64,000 nucleotides of DNA from CBDDIP01 sp965229005 (GCA_965229005.1 CBDDIP010000001.1:186001-250000); one strand, 5' to 3'; shown: positions 15,882 through 26,135, counted from the first letter of the stretch. Notes: generated by a model from the sequence alone, not told the origin. Translations and numbers: made by a program.

Positions 15882-17075
15882 TCAGCTGGCGGCGAGTTGG
15901 GCGATGCGGGTGATGCCTTCGACGAGGTCGTCGTCGCCGAGGGCGAAGGAGAAGCGCGCGTAGCCGGGCGTGCCGAAGGCCTCGCCGGGGACGAAGGCGA
16001 CCTTGGACTCGCTGAGCACGAGATCGGCCAGCTCGAGGGTGTTGGTGGCCACCTTGCCGGCGAGCGGCCGGTTCAGCAGCGACTCGACGTTCGGGTAGCA
16101 GTAGAACGCACCCTGCGGCTCCAGGCAGGTGACACCCGGGATCTCGCCGAGCATGCGGTGCATCGTGCGACCGCGACGCTCGAACGCCTCGCGCATCATC
16201 GCCACCGCCGAGAGGTCGCCACTGACGGCCGCGAGTGCTGCTGCCTGCGCGACGTTGCTGACGTTCGACGTGGCGTGCGACTGGAAGTTGATCGCCGCCT
16301 TCATCACGTCGTTCGGTCCGATCATCCAACCGACGCGCCAGCCGGTCATCGCGTAGGTCTTGGCGACGCCGTTGACGATGATGCACTGGTCGACGAGATC
16401 GGGCACGAGGGTGGGCATCGAGGTGAACTCGTGCGGCCCGTAGGTGAGGTGCTCGTAGATCTCGTCGGTGACCACCCACACGCCGTGCTCGACGGCCCAC
16501 TTGCCGATGGCCTCCACCTCGGCCGGTGGGTACACCGCACCGGACGGGTTGTCGGGGCTGACGAACAGCAGCACCTTGGTGCGTGGCGTGCGAGCGGCCT
16601 CGAGCTGCTCGACGGTGACGCGGAATCCGGTCTCCTCGTCGGTCTGCACGACGACTGGTACCCCGCCGGCGAGGGTGACCGCCTCGGGGTAGGTGGTCCA
16701 GTACGGGGCGGGCACGATGACCTCGTCGCCCGGATCGCACAGTGCGGCGAAAGCGGTGAACACGGCGTGCTTGCCGCCGTTGGTGACGAGCACCTGGCTG
16801 GCGGCGCACTCGTAGCCGGAGTCGCGCTTGGTCTTCACGGCGATCGCCTCGCGCAGGTCGGGCAGACCCGCCGCGGGGGTGTAGCGGTGCATCGCCGGGT
16901 TGCGACAGGCGGCGACCGCCGCGTCGACGATGTGCTCCGGCGTCGGGAAGTCGGGTTCACCGGCGCCGAAGCCGATGACGTTCTCGCCCTTGGCCTTCAG
17001 CGCCTTGGCCTTGGCGTCGACGGCCAGGGTTGCGGATTCGGCGATGGCAGCGAGCCGGGCGGACGTTCGGTTCAC
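15882..17075 (-). CDS. pyridoxal-phosphate aminotransferase, aspartate aminotransferase type
   Basis: Class I/II aminotransferase of the AspC/AAT Ib group, interconverting aspartate and oxaloacetate with glutamate or a related pair. Landmarks are GAGEPDFPTPEHI near the N terminus, YTPAAGLPDLREAIA, NPSGAVY, and the PLP-lysine stretch CIIVNGVAKTYAMTGWRVGW where the SK of the usual motif reads AK-T (the Lys is present). GTG 17075 is chosen because GAGAGG lies 7 nt upstream; a TTG at 17090 would add five residues. It is divergent from serC. Confidence 0.88.
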   Translation of the reverse strand: MNRTSARLAAIAESATLAVDAKAKALKAKGENVIGFGAGEPDFPTPEHIVDAAVAACRNPAMHRYTPAAGLPDLREAIAVKTKRDSGYECAASQVLVTNGGKHAVFTAFAALCDPGDEVIVPAPYWTTYPEAVTLAGGVPVVVQTDEETGFRVTVEQLEAARTPRTKVLLFVSPDNPSGAVYPPAEVEAIGKWAVEHGVWVVTDEIYEHLTYGPHEFTSMPTLVPDLVDQCIIVNGVAKTYAMTGWRVGWMIGPNDVMKAAINFQSHATSNVSNVAQAAALAAVSGDLSAVAMMREAFERRGRTMHRMLGEIPGVTCLEPQGAFYCYPNVESLLNRPLAGKVATNTLELADLVLSESKVAFVPGEAFGTPGYARFSFALGDDDLVEGITRIAQLAAS

Positions 17076-17185
17076 GATGGGACCTCTCAAGTGGGGGGCG
17101 AAAGCGCACCGAGCCTACGCCGCAGCGCCTCACCGGAGCCCGAAACATAACGTCAAGTTCGTTGGGACTTCCGGGGCCGCGAGGC

Positions 17186-17191
17186 CAGACT
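17186..17191 (+). promoter_or_regulatory. -10-like element CAGACT upstream of serC
   Basis: CAGACT (in GCCAGACT) ends 6 nt before the serC GTG; TTGGGA lies 18 nt further upstream as a possible -35. The same GCCAGACT octamer precedes the ilv leader peptide and the gene at 36093. Confidence 0.4.
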
Positions 17192-17197
17192 GACCCG

Positions 17198-18340
17198 GTG
17201 ACCGTCACGTCCCCCACCCTCGACCCGCGCTCGATCACCATCCCCGCCGATCTGCTGCCGTCCGACGGCCGCTTCGGGTGCGGCCCGTCCAAGGTGCGTG
17301 CCGAGGCCGTGCTCGCGCTGGCGCAGTCGAACAGCCGCCTGCTCGGCACATCGCACCGCCAGGCACCGGTCAAGAACCTGGTCGGCGCCGTTCGCCAGGG
17401 GCTGAGCGACCTGTTCTCGCTCCCCGACGGGTGGGAGATCGTGCTCGGCAACGGCGGTTCGACGATGTTCTGGGACATCGCCACGTTCGGCCTCGTGCTC
17501 GACCGCAGTCAGCACCTCGTGTTCGGCGAGTTCTCCTCGAAGTTCGCGGAGGCGTCGGCCGCCGCCCCGCACCTCGGGGAACCGGTCGTGCTGCGCAGCG
17601 ACCCGGGCGACCATCCCGACATCCCGGCAGCCGCGGCCGACGGTGTCGACGTGGTCGCGCTCACCCACAACGAGACGTCCACCGGCGTTGCCATGAACCT
17701 GCGCCGCCCGGGTGGCGATGCGCTGGTCGTGGTCGACGCCACCTCGGCCGCGGGTGGGCTGGCGTGGCAGCCGAGCGAGGTCGACGTGTACTACTTCGCA
17801 CCGCAGAAGTGCTTCGCCAGCGACGGCGGCCTTTGGCTCGCCGCGTGCTCCCCCGCCGCGGTCGAGCGCATCCGGGCGATCGGCGCCACCAAGCGCTGGA
17901 CGCCCGCCTCGCTCGACCTGCAGATCGCCCTCGACAACTCCGTTGCCAACCAGACCTACAACACACCGGCACTGGCCACGCTGGTCCTGCTCGACCAGCA
18001 GATCCAGTGGATGCTCGGCAACGGCGGTCTCGGCTGGTGCATCGAGCGCACGGCCGAGTCGGCATCGCACCTCTACGGGTGGGCGGGCAGCCGCGAGTGG
18101 GCCACACCGTTCGTCACCGACGCGGCGAAGCGCTCGTCGGTCGTGGGCACCATCGACATCACCGGCGTCGACGCCAACGACGTCTGCGCCGCGCTGCGAG
18201 CCAACGGCATCGTCGACACCGACAGCTACCGCAAGCTCGGCCGCAACCAGTTGCGTATCGGCATGTTCCCGTCGGTCGAGCCCGACGACGTGGCGCAGTT
18301 GACGCAGTGCATCGATCATGTGGTGGAGGCGCTCGCTTGA
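17198..18340 (+). CDS. serC: phosphoserine aminotransferase
   Basis: PLP enzyme of serine biosynthesis converting 3-phosphohydroxypyruvate and glutamate to phosphoserine. The 380-residue chain starts at GTG 17198 and shows the SerC-type N terminus (DGRFGCGPSKVR), the GTSHRQAPVKNLV stretch, and the PLP-lysine region VDVYYFAPQKCFASDGGLWLA. This matches the actinobacterial SerC branch. The downstream PAC2 gene begins on the serC stop codon. Confidence 0.92.
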   Translation: MTVTSPTLDPRSITIPADLLPSDGRFGCGPSKVRAEAVLALAQSNSRLLGTSHRQAPVKNLVGAVRQGLSDLFSLPDGWEIVLGNGGSTMFWDIATFGLVLDRSQHLVFGEFSSKFAEASAAAPHLGEPVVLRSDPGDHPDIPAAAADGVDVVALTHNETSTGVAMNLRRPGGDALVVVDATSAAGGLAWQPSEVDVYYFAPQKCFASDGGLWLAACSPAAVERIRAIGATKRWTPASLDLQIALDNSVANQTYNTPALATLVLLDQQIQWMLGNGGLGWCIERTAESASHLYGWAGSREWATPFVTDAAKRSSVVGTIDITGVDANDVCAALRANGIVDTDSYRKLGRNQLRIGMFPSVEPDDVAQLTQCIDHVVEALA

Positions 18341-19224
18341 CGAGCGAGGTGCTCACCACCGCGTTCGACGGGCTGGCCGCAGTCAACCGTCCGATCATGG
18401 TGCTGGCGCTGCGCGGCCTGTTCGACATCGCCGAGGTGGCCACCGACGCGATCGACGAACTGCTCACGGGCAAGGTGGCGCCGATCGTCGCCTCGATCGA
18501 CGCCGACCCGTTCTACGACTTCACCCAGGAACGGCCGCAGGTCGAGATCGACCACATCGAGAACCAGAACATCATCTGGCCGGAGAACGACTTCCGCCTC
18601 GTTCGCTTCCCCGGCGGCGCGCACGATCTGGTCGTGCTCGCGGGCGTGGAGCCGCACCTCCGACTGGCGTCGTTCGCCGACGCGATCATCGAGGTCGCCG
18701 CAGCGATGCAGTGCGAGGTGGTCGTCACCGTCGGCGCCGGCGCCGAGCCCGTGCCGCACTCGCGCCTGCCGTCCGTCGTCGGCAGCAGCACCAACGACGG
18801 TCTGGTTCGCGCACTGAACCTGTCGCGGCCGAGCTACCAGGGCGTCACCGGCTTGGTCGGTGTGCTGCAGGAGCGGCTCGACCGAGCCGGCATTCCGGCG
18901 GTGTCGCTGCGCGTCGGCGTGCCGCACTACCTCGGCAACGCCAAGCACCCGCAGTCGTCGTCAGCACTGCTGCGCCGCTTGGAGCAGGTGCTCGGCGTGC
19001 CGACCGGCCACGAGCGCCTCGGCGAGGAAGCGATGCGCTGGCGCACCCTGCACGACGAGGCCGTCGCCGAGGACGACCAGGCCAGCTCGTACGTGGCGAT
19101 GCTCGAGCGTGAGTACGACCGCCGCGCCGAAGCGGCGCTGCCGAGCGCCGACGACCTCGCCGCCGAGTTCGAGCGCTTCCTACGCGACCAGCGGCCGGAC
19201 GACCAGACCGATCAGGACGGCTGA
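18337..19224 (+). CDS. PAC2 family protein
   Basis: Member of the PAC2 superfamily (related to proteasome assembly chaperones), common in actinobacteria that have a proteasome, with no established reaction. Recognisable features are RPIMVLALRGLFDIAEVATDAIDEL at the N terminus, the QVEIDHIENQNIIWPENDF region, and LRVGVPHYL in the core, with a charged helical C terminus ending in acidic residues. The TTG start at 18337 overlaps the serC stop; GTG 18349 is an alternative. Length is 295 residues. Confidence 0.85.
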   Translation: MTSEVLTTAFDGLAAVNRPIMVLALRGLFDIAEVATDAIDELLTGKVAPIVASIDADPFYDFTQERPQVEIDHIENQNIIWPENDFRLVRFPGGAHDLVVLAGVEPHLRLASFADAIIEVAAAMQCEVVVTVGAGAEPVPHSRLPSVVGSSTNDGLVRALNLSRPSYQGVTGLVGVLQERLDRAGIPAVSLRVGVPHYLGNAKHPQSSSALLRRLEQVLGVPTGHERLGEEAMRWRTLHDEAVAEDDQASSYVAMLEREYDRRAEAALPSADDLAAEFERFLRDQRPDDQTDQDG

Positions 19225-19232
19225 TCCACTCC

Positions 19233-20924
19233 GTGACGGGACACAGGTTCAGGACTGCGGCGGTGCAGCTCTTCGCCGCGCTCGCGTTGGTGCTGTTCGT
19301 CCCCGGTCCCGTCGCCCGCATCGCATCCGCGGCACCGCCCGCCGGAGCGTCGTCGTTCATCGCGGTCACGCCGTCGCGGCTGGTCGACACGCGGGCCGGC
19401 GAGGGAGCGTTCGGCTTCGCCCGGATCTCGTCGAACGTCATCCGCGTCAAGGTCGCCGGTCTCGGTGGCGTGCCGACGACGGCCGTCGCCGCGGTGCTCA
19501 ACGTGACGATCGTCGACCCGGTGGCCGCCGGGTTCGCCACGGTGTTCCCGAGCGGCGAGCCGTTGCCGGTGGCCTCGAGCCTCAACGCCGATTGGCCGGG
19601 CCGCGTGATCGCCAACATGGTGACGGCCAAGCTCGGTGCCGACGGTTCGGTCGACATCTACACGAGCGTCCCGATGAACCTCGCCGTCGACATCTCCGGC
19701 GCGTACGTGCCGGCGAACGTCGACGTCGCCGCCGGACGGTTGGTCACCGTGCCGGGAGGATCGATCCGCGTGATGGACACGCGGGCCACCGGGTTCGTCG
19801 ATCCCGGCATCACGCGCGCCGTCGACCTCCGCGCCGCAGGGGTACCGAACGGGGCCAGCGCGGTGGTCGTCAACCTCACCGCGGCCGATGCGGTTCCAGG
19901 CTTCTGGACCGCATATCCGGCGAGCACGCCACGGCCCGCGACGAGCACGCTCAACATCGACGAGCTGTGGCAGACGCGACCGGGTCAGGCGATCGTCCCG
20001 CTGACCGGCGGCGCTCCGTTCATCAACGTCTACACGCAGTCCGGCGGGCAGCTGATCGTCGACGTGGCCGGATGGTTCACCGGCGCGTCCAGCCCGGTCG
20101 GCAGCGACGGCCTCTTCGTGCCTGCCACGCCTCGGCGGCTGCTCGACACTCGCGACCGCACCGCCCTCGCCCCGTGGAACGGCAGCGCGTTCGAGTTCGA
20201 CATCGGCAGCCCCGGTTCCCCGGTGTCGGCGGTCGCGCTGAACATCACCGCCACCGACCCGTGGGAGGCCGGGTTCGTCACGGCCTATCCGGCCGGAGCG
20301 GTGCGTCCGAGCACGTCGTCGCTGAACCTGGTGAAGGTCGGCCAGACGATCGCCAACCACGCGATCACCCGAGTCACCAACCGTGGTGCTGCCGTGTTCA
20401 CGCAGTCGGGCGTGCACCTCGTGGTCGACCTCGCCGGGTGGTACCTCGGCGTGCCCGGTACCGCCTCGCAACCCGTGCCGCTGATCCCCACCTACACACC
20501 CAACGTCGCGACCCAGGTGGCGATCCCGAGCATCCAGTCGACGCTGCCGATCGGCACCGGCAAGTACCTCGACCCGATCGCCGACCGTGGCATCGCCGCC
20601 GGGTTCACCGGCCTGTCGAACGTTGCCGCCACGGGCAACGTGATGTTGTTCGCCCACCGCACCACGCACGGTGGTGTGTGGCGTTGGCTGCACGCCATCC
20701 CCATCGGGGCGACGTTCACGCTCACCGGCGCCGACGGACACCTCTACGACTACGTCGTCTACCGGCGAGACGTCGTCCGGCCGACGGCGGCGCTGATCGC
20801 CAACCTGACGATCGGCGGCGGCCCGATCACCGCGCAGCTCGTCGCGTGCTCCAAACCGAACTTCGAACCAACCAGCACGAGCTTCCGCATCGTCATCACC
20901 GGCCGCCTCTACCGCGTGCGCTGA
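19233..20924 (+). CDS. secreted three-repeat protein with C-terminal sortase domain
   Basis: A 563-residue exported protein. Residues 1-33 are a signal peptide (hydrophobic FAALALVLFVPGP, Ala-x-Ala end). Three ~120-residue beta-rich repeats begin near residues 43, 180 and 300, each with a V/L-D-T-R motif, an A-V-x-L-N-x-T strand and a closing V-D-x-x-G strand. From about residue 424 a sortase fold follows: H475 (FAHRTTHGG), C539 (LVACSKP) and R552 (SFRIVI) are spaced as in sortases. No C-terminal membrane anchor or LPxTG signal is seen. The repeats resemble surface proteins of Acidimicrobiia-like bacteria; the sortase fusion is unusual. Confidence 0.8.
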   Translation: MTGHRFRTAAVQLFAALALVLFVPGPVARIASAAPPAGASSFIAVTPSRLVDTRAGEGAFGFARISSNVIRVKVAGLGGVPTTAVAAVLNVTIVDPVAAGFATVFPSGEPLPVASSLNADWPGRVIANMVTAKLGADGSVDIYTSVPMNLAVDISGAYVPANVDVAAGRLVTVPGGSIRVMDTRATGFVDPGITRAVDLRAAGVPNGASAVVVNLTAADAVPGFWTAYPASTPRPATSTLNIDELWQTRPGQAIVPLTGGAPFINVYTQSGGQLIVDVAGWFTGASSPVGSDGLFVPATPRRLLDTRDRTALAPWNGSAFEFDIGSPGSPVSAVALNITATDPWEAGFVTAYPAGAVRPSTSSLNLVKVGQTIANHAITRVTNRGAAVFTQSGVHLVVDLAGWYLGVPGTASQPVPLIPTYTPNVATQVAIPSIQSTLPIGTGKYLDPIADRGIAAGFTGLSNVAATGNVMLFAHRTTHGGVWRWLHAIPIGATFTLTGADGHLYDYVVYRRDVVRPTAALIANLTIGGGPITAQLVACSKPNFEPTSTSFRIVITGRLYRVR

Positions 20925-20939
20925 GCGAACGCCGGCAGG

Positions 20940-21311
20940 TCAGAACTGGGTGAGCGACAGGGTGTTGCCGTCGGGGTCGGCGAACCACGCGACCTGCGCG
21001 GTGCTCGGCGACTGCCAGATGCCGCGATCGTCCTGCTCGAGCCCGTCGAAGCGCAGCATCGTCACGCCTCGCGCGCTGAGCTCGTCGATCTCGGCGGCGA
21101 TGTCCGGCGTGTCCCAGCCGAGCACCGTGCCGCCGACAGCGCGGTGGTCGGCAACGGGTGTCACGCGGATCATCGTCGGGCCGGAGCGCAGGACCAGCGC
21201 GAACGGCGAGTCCTCGACGAACTCGAGACCCAGCACGTCGACGTAGAAGGCGCGGGCTCGCACCGCATCGGTGACGTGGACGAAGGCGACCGGCGGCAAC
21301 GAGGAGAGCAT
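20940..21311 (-). CDS. VOC (glyoxalase/bleomycin resistance) family protein
   Basis: Small 123-residue metalloenzyme-fold protein with the paired beta-alpha-beta units of the vicinal oxygen chelate superfamily. Visible are VAFVHVTDAVRARAFYVDVLGLEFVEDSPFALVL at the N terminus and the C-terminal QVAWFADPDGNTLSLTQF, whose PDGN(x)xxL end is the usual second-module signature. Substrate unknown. A TACGAT element 6 nt upstream of the ATG suggests leaderless transcription. Confidence 0.82.
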   Translation of the reverse strand: MLSSLPPVAFVHVTDAVRARAFYVDVLGLEFVEDSPFALVLRSGPTMIRVTPVADHRAVGGTVLGWDTPDIAAEIDELSARGVTMLRFDGLEQDDRGIWQSPSTAQVAWFADPDGNTLSLTQF

Positions 21312-21317
21312 GCGCCG

Positions 21318-21323
21318 ATCGTA
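21318..21323 (-). promoter_or_regulatory. -10-like element upstream of VOC gene
   Basis: TACGAT ends 6 nt before the minus-strand ATG at 21311, consistent with leaderless transcription. Confidence 0.45.
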
Positions 21324-21326
21324 GGT

Positions 21327-22022
21327 TCAGCGCTTGCGGCAGGTGTACGCGCCATAGGCGCGCCGGACGTATTCGACGTCGAGCACGTCGAAGCCGGCGT
21401 GGTCGAGCAGCGGCTCGAACAGCCAGCGGAAGGTGCTGAACTCGATGCGCACGTGTTCGGCGAGCTCGTCGGACGTCCACCCCTTCGCCGGATCGTCGAC
21501 CGCGCCGGAGAACCAGTCCGCCATGAACTCATCGACCTCGTCGAGCTCGATGTCGTAGATCAGATCGCGAACGCGCAGCACGCCACCGGGTGCCAGCAGC
21601 GACGCGATTCGTCGCAGCGCAACGCCCTTCCAGAAGTCAGGCAACTGGTGCAGCGCGTTGCGCGTGAAGACCGCATCGACCGGGGAGCCGTCGTGCTCGT
21701 ACGACAGGAATCCCGCCTCGACGACGGTGACGTTGTCGAGACCCCCACCGGCGACGCGACGACGCAACTGGGCCGCCATCGCCGGCGAGACGTCGACGGC
21801 GATCACGCGACCGACGAGCGGCGCGATGTCGACCACGAACCGACCCGTGCCGGCACCGAGGTCGACCACTGTCGAGTCCGGCCCGATCCCCTGGCGGAGC
21901 AGCGCGGTGACGTCCTCGGCCGGTTCGTACCCGGCCTTGGCCTCGTACCCGGCCACGTACGACTCGTCGAGGTGCTCAGCCCCGGCGTAGACGACCTCCT
22001 CGATCCGCCAGCTGCTGCTCAT
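21327..22022 (-). CDS. class I SAM-dependent methyltransferase
   Basis: A 231-residue methyltransferase with the SAM-binding motif I VVDLGAGTGRFVVDIA, motif II (VIAVDVSPAMAAQL) and the motif IV region VDAVFTRNALHQLPDFW. It has a helical C-terminal cap. The ATG overlaps the stop of the upstream acetyltransferase gene (ATGA), so the pair is co-translated. Acceptor unknown. Confidence 0.85.
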   Translation of the reverse strand: MSSSWRIEEVVYAGAEHLDESYVAGYEAKAGYEPAEDVTALLRQGIGPDSTVVDLGAGTGRFVVDIAPLVGRVIAVDVSPAMAAQLRRRVAGGGLDNVTVVEAGFLSYEHDGSPVDAVFTRNALHQLPDFWKGVALRRIASLLAPGGVLRVRDLIYDIELDEVDEFMADWFSGAVDDPAKGWTSDELAEHVRIEFSTFRWLFEPLLDHAGFDVLDVEYVRRAYGAYTCRKR

Positions 22023-22624
22023 GATGATGCCTCCATCGGTGGCCGGTACATCCACCAGCACTGCGGGCCGTTGTCGCCGAGACGCTCCTCCGCGGTCACC
22101 TCGAAGCCGAGCGTGCGGTAGAAGGCGACGTTGGACGCCTTCATCGTCTCCAGCTGCACGCCGAGGCCGAGCACGTCGGCCGCCTCGATGCCGGGCTGCA
22201 CCACGCGCCGCCCGTAGCCCTTGCGCTGGTGCTCCGGAGCGACGCCGAGGATGTGCAGGTACGCGTGCGGCTGCGCGGGTCGATGCACCGGCAGCATGGC
22301 GACGCCGGCGCCGACGGACTCCAGCCGGGCGGCGCCGACGAGCTCGGCGAACAGCTCACCCATCACCGGCAACGCCGCGTGCTCCAGTGGTGCATCGCTG
22401 GGGATGCGCCAGGCCGCGGCTGCGACGACCTCGTCCTCCACTGTCAGCACGTCGAGTCGACCCGACACCGCGTATGTGTCGGTATACAGGCCGAGCAGCG
22501 CTGCCGTGCGCGACGCGCGAGTCGCGTCGGCACCGGCCAGCATCCAGGTGAACATCGGATCGTCGGCGAAGGCAGCGCCGACCACGGCGCGCACGGCCAG
22601 GGCTTGTTCCAGCGAGACGGTCAT
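22019..22624 (-). CDS. GNAT family N-acetyltransferase
   Basis: A 201-residue acetyltransferase. The acetyl-CoA site is clear (LHILGVAPEHQRKGYGRRVVQPGIEAADVLG), followed by LETMKASNVAFYRTLGFEVTAEERL, the usual motif B. The N-terminal half (DDPMFTWMLAGADATRASRTAALLGLY) matches the group of GNATs annotated as acting on small amines or antibiotics, without assigned substrate. First gene of a two-gene unit with a methyltransferase. Confidence 0.85.
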   Translation of the reverse strand: MTVSLEQALAVRAVVGAAFADDPMFTWMLAGADATRASRTAALLGLYTDTYAVSGRLDVLTVEDEVVAAAAWRIPSDAPLEHAALPVMGELFAELVGAARLESVGAGVAMLPVHRPAQPHAYLHILGVAPEHQRKGYGRRVVQPGIEAADVLGLGVQLETMKASNVAFYRTLGFEVTAEERLGDNGPQCWWMYRPPMEASS

Positions 22625-22645
22625 GCGGCAGTCTCGCGAATGCGG

Positions 22646-23959
<1,314 letters not shown>

Positions 23960-23966
23960 GCCGGCG

Positions 23967-23972
23967 ACCCTA
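23967..23972 (-). promoter_or_regulatory. -10-like element upstream of metY
   Basis: TAGGGT ends 7 nt before the metY ATG on the minus strand. No SAM riboswitch is seen in the 100 nt to the divergent sigma-factor gene. Confidence 0.5.
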
Positions 23973-24058
23973 CGCCCCAAATCCCGACCATTCAAGTCGG
24001 ATATTGGTGCACCCGAGTTCGCTGTCACAGACTGAACACGTCCGGTGTCTTTGCGGGG

Positions 24059-24565
24059 GTGCGTGAGGTGGTGATCAACAGCGAGCCCGACGAGGCGCAG
24101 GACGAGCCGATCGAACGGCTGCTCCATCGGCTGTACCCCTCCTTGCGCCGCTTCGCCTCCGTGGTTGCTCCGCGCGAGATCGCTCCCGACGACCTGCTGC
24201 AGGACGCGCTCGTCGGCATGCTGCGTCGAGGTGTCGACCTGATCGACGACCCGGCGGCGTACGCGCGGCGAGCCATGGTCAACCTGGCCTCGAACCACCG
24301 TCGCGGCCTCGGCCGTCTGCTCCACGCGATGAGTCGCCTCGCCGTGGATGCGAGCGGCTCGATCGCCGACCACTACCCATCGGACCTCGGCCACCTCGCT
24401 GCGCTGCGCCCCGAGGCGCGCGCCGTGCTGTACATGCAGCACGTCGAGGGCATGCCGACGGCCTCGATCGCCGCGGTGCTGAACCTCACGCCGGCAGCGG
24501 TGCGACAGATCTCCTCGCGAGCGCGACGTGCGCTCCGCGACCACATCGACCACCAGGAGGGTTGA
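24059..24565 (+). CDS. RNA polymerase sigma factor, ECF-like
   Basis: A 168-residue sigma-70 family protein. Region 2 is represented by LYPSLRRFASVVAPREIAPDDLLQDALVGMLRR and the AYARRAMVNLASNHRR stretch. Region 4 is ARAVLYMQHVEGMPTASIAAVLNLTPAAVRQISSRARRAL, a helix-turn-helix ending in R-A-R-R-A-L. It ends 3 nt before a gene for a single-pass membrane protein with a short cytoplasmic N-terminal part, the usual layout for a sigma factor and its membrane regulator. Confidence 0.85.
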   Translation: MREVVINSEPDEAQDEPIERLLHRLYPSLRRFASVVAPREIAPDDLLQDALVGMLRRGVDLIDDPAAYARRAMVNLASNHRRGLGRLLHAMSRLAVDASGSIADHYPSDLGHLAALRPEARAVLYMQHVEGMPTASIAAVLNLTPAAVRQISSRARRALRDHIDHQEG

Positions 24566-24568
24566 CCC

Positions 24569-25555
24569 ATGAACGACCTCGAAGAGCAACTCCAGCGCCT
24601 CGCCACTCGAGGACCGGTGACCGACGCACGGTTCGTCGTCCGTGGTGCGATGCAGCGCGCTGCCGATGGCGATCCCGACATCGCCCGTCGTCACAGCACG
24701 CGGCGCATGGCGTCGATCGCCGCCGGGCTCCTCATCGTCGCCGGCACCGCGGGCGTGCTCGCGGTGCGCGATGACAGCGGCGCCACGTCGAACGACAGCA
24801 CGCCGGCACCGACGACGTCGGCCGATGCGCCGACCACCACCGAGTCCCCGTTGAGCCCCGAGGACCGGCAGTTGAGCTCGATGATGTACGCACTGCTCGA
24901 CGTCCCGACGAGCAGCGAGATGGTCGGCTTCCTGGCGTACAACATCCCCGAGGCGGAGGTGCAGACGTGCATGGCCAACGCCGGGTTCCAGTACGCACCC
25001 GGCCCGTCGCCCGAGCAGCAGTTGGCGGCGGATCCGATGCACTCGATGCCGCCGGCCGAGTTCGCCGCGCAGTACGGCTTCGGCGTCACCGCGTACGACC
25101 TCGGACTGCTGCCGATGATCTCCGACCCGAACTCGGCCTACATCGCCACGCTCACTGCGGCCGAGCAGGAGTCGTTCTTCCAGTGGAAGGCGAGCTGCGG
25201 CGGCATGACGCCGGAACGCGTCGCCTACGGGACTGCCCTCACGGCAGCGATCGACCAGATCCGTGCAGAGCTGAAGGCCGACGCTCGCGTCGTCACAGCG
25301 CTCGACGGCTGGCGGGCCTGCATGGCATCGGCCGGCTACCAGTTCACCGACCAGATGGCGATGATCCAGCCGTTCTACACCCGGATGAACAGCGGGATCA
25401 GCCACGCCGAGCTCGAGCAGCTGTTCCACGAGGAGGTCGCGACGGCGGTCGCCAACGTCCCGTGTGACGCGGCCTACCGAGCCACCTACCGCGCCGTCGC
25501 GACCGATCGGTTCACGGAGTTCCGCGGCCTCGTCAACCAGCAGCTCGCCGGGTAG
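24569..25555 (+). CDS. single-pass membrane protein, candidate anti-sigma partner
   Basis: A 328-residue protein with an N-terminal cytoplasmic segment of about 45 residues, one membrane helix (MASIAAGLLIVAGTAGVLAV, about residues 47-67), a Thr/Ser/Pro/Ala linker, and an extracellular domain. That domain contains two similar cysteine motifs, CMANAGFQY and CMASAGYQF, and two further Cys (in SCGGMTP and VPCDAAY), suggesting two disulfides. No ZAS zinc motif (HxxxCxxC) is present. Its place directly after a sigma factor makes it a candidate anti-sigma factor or sensor; that is inference. It overlaps the convergent methyltransferase gene by 23 nt. Confidence 0.72.
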   Translation: MNDLEEQLQRLATRGPVTDARFVVRGAMQRAADGDPDIARRHSTRRMASIAAGLLIVAGTAGVLAVRDDSGATSNDSTPAPTTSADAPTTTESPLSPEDRQLSSMMYALLDVPTSSEMVGFLAYNIPEAEVQTCMANAGFQYAPGPSPEQQLAADPMHSMPPAEFAAQYGFGVTAYDLGLLPMISDPNSAYIATLTAAEQESFFQWKASCGGMTPERVAYGTALTAAIDQIRAELKADARVVTALDGWRACMASAGYQFTDQMAMIQPFYTRMNSGISHAELEQLFHEEVATAVANVPCDAAYRATYRAVATDRFTEFRGLVNQQLAG

Positions 25556-26135
25556 CTCGCACGACGACGTCGTGCAGCTCACCCCGCGTTCGCGCTTCGG
25601 CGGTGACGATGTCCCACTCGGACCCGTCGAGCAGATCGGTGATGCCGGCGACGGAGGCCGTCGCCGCTTCGGGGTGGTGGCCGTGACCGTGCAGGTGCCC
25701 GACGATCAGGAGGGTGCCGCCCGGAGCGACCCATCCGGCGATGCGTTCGTAGAACGCCAGCTGCGAGGTGGCCGGGTGGGCGTAGTGCGTCATCACCAGA
25801 TCGAACGGTGCCGGCGGCTCCCACGTCGTGAGGTCTGCTTCGACCCACCGGACCTGCGCGACGCCTGCGCCCATCCGCGTGGCACGGTCCATTGAGCGGG
25901 CGAGCGCCTCGGCCGAGATGTCCGCCGCGGTCACCTCCCAGCCGGCAGCGGCGAGCCACAGCGCTTCGGCACCTTCGCCGCAGCCGGCGTCGAGCGCCGT
26001 CCCCGGTCGGAGCCCGGCGAGCTCACGCTCGAGGTATGGGTTGGCGGCGATCTCGTGCCCGGGTTCGTGTCGGACCGCCTCCTTCCAGTGCAGCTCCCAG
26101 CCGTCCTTGTCGAAGTCGTGCGTCACGGTTGACAT
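25533..26135 (-). CDS. class I SAM-dependent methyltransferase
   Basis: A 200-residue methyltransferase. Motif I is ALDAGCGEGAEALWLAAAGWEVTAADIS, typical of the tellurite-resistance/thiopurine-like and ubiquinone-type groups; PFDLVMTHYAHP provides motif IV and APGGTLLIVGH the post-motif region. The Asn/His-rich C terminus (HLHGHGHHPEAAT) is distinctive. The substrate is unknown. Convergent with, and overlapping, the sigma-linked membrane-protein gene. Confidence 0.82.
   Translation of the reverse strand: MSTVTHDFDKDGWELHWKEAVRHEPGHEIAANPYLERELAGLRPGTALDAGCGEGAEALWLAAAGWEVTAADISAEALARSMDRATRMGAGVAQVRWVEADLTTWEPPAPFDLVMTHYAHPATSQLAFYERIAGWVAPGGTLLIVGHLHGHGHHPEAATASVAGITDLLDGSEWDIVTAEARTRGELHDVVVRATRRAAG

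Noticed and set aside
23960..24058. SAM riboswitch upstream of metY
   Set aside because: No matching core, and a -10-like TAGGGT lies only 7 nt before the ATG, leaving no leader.
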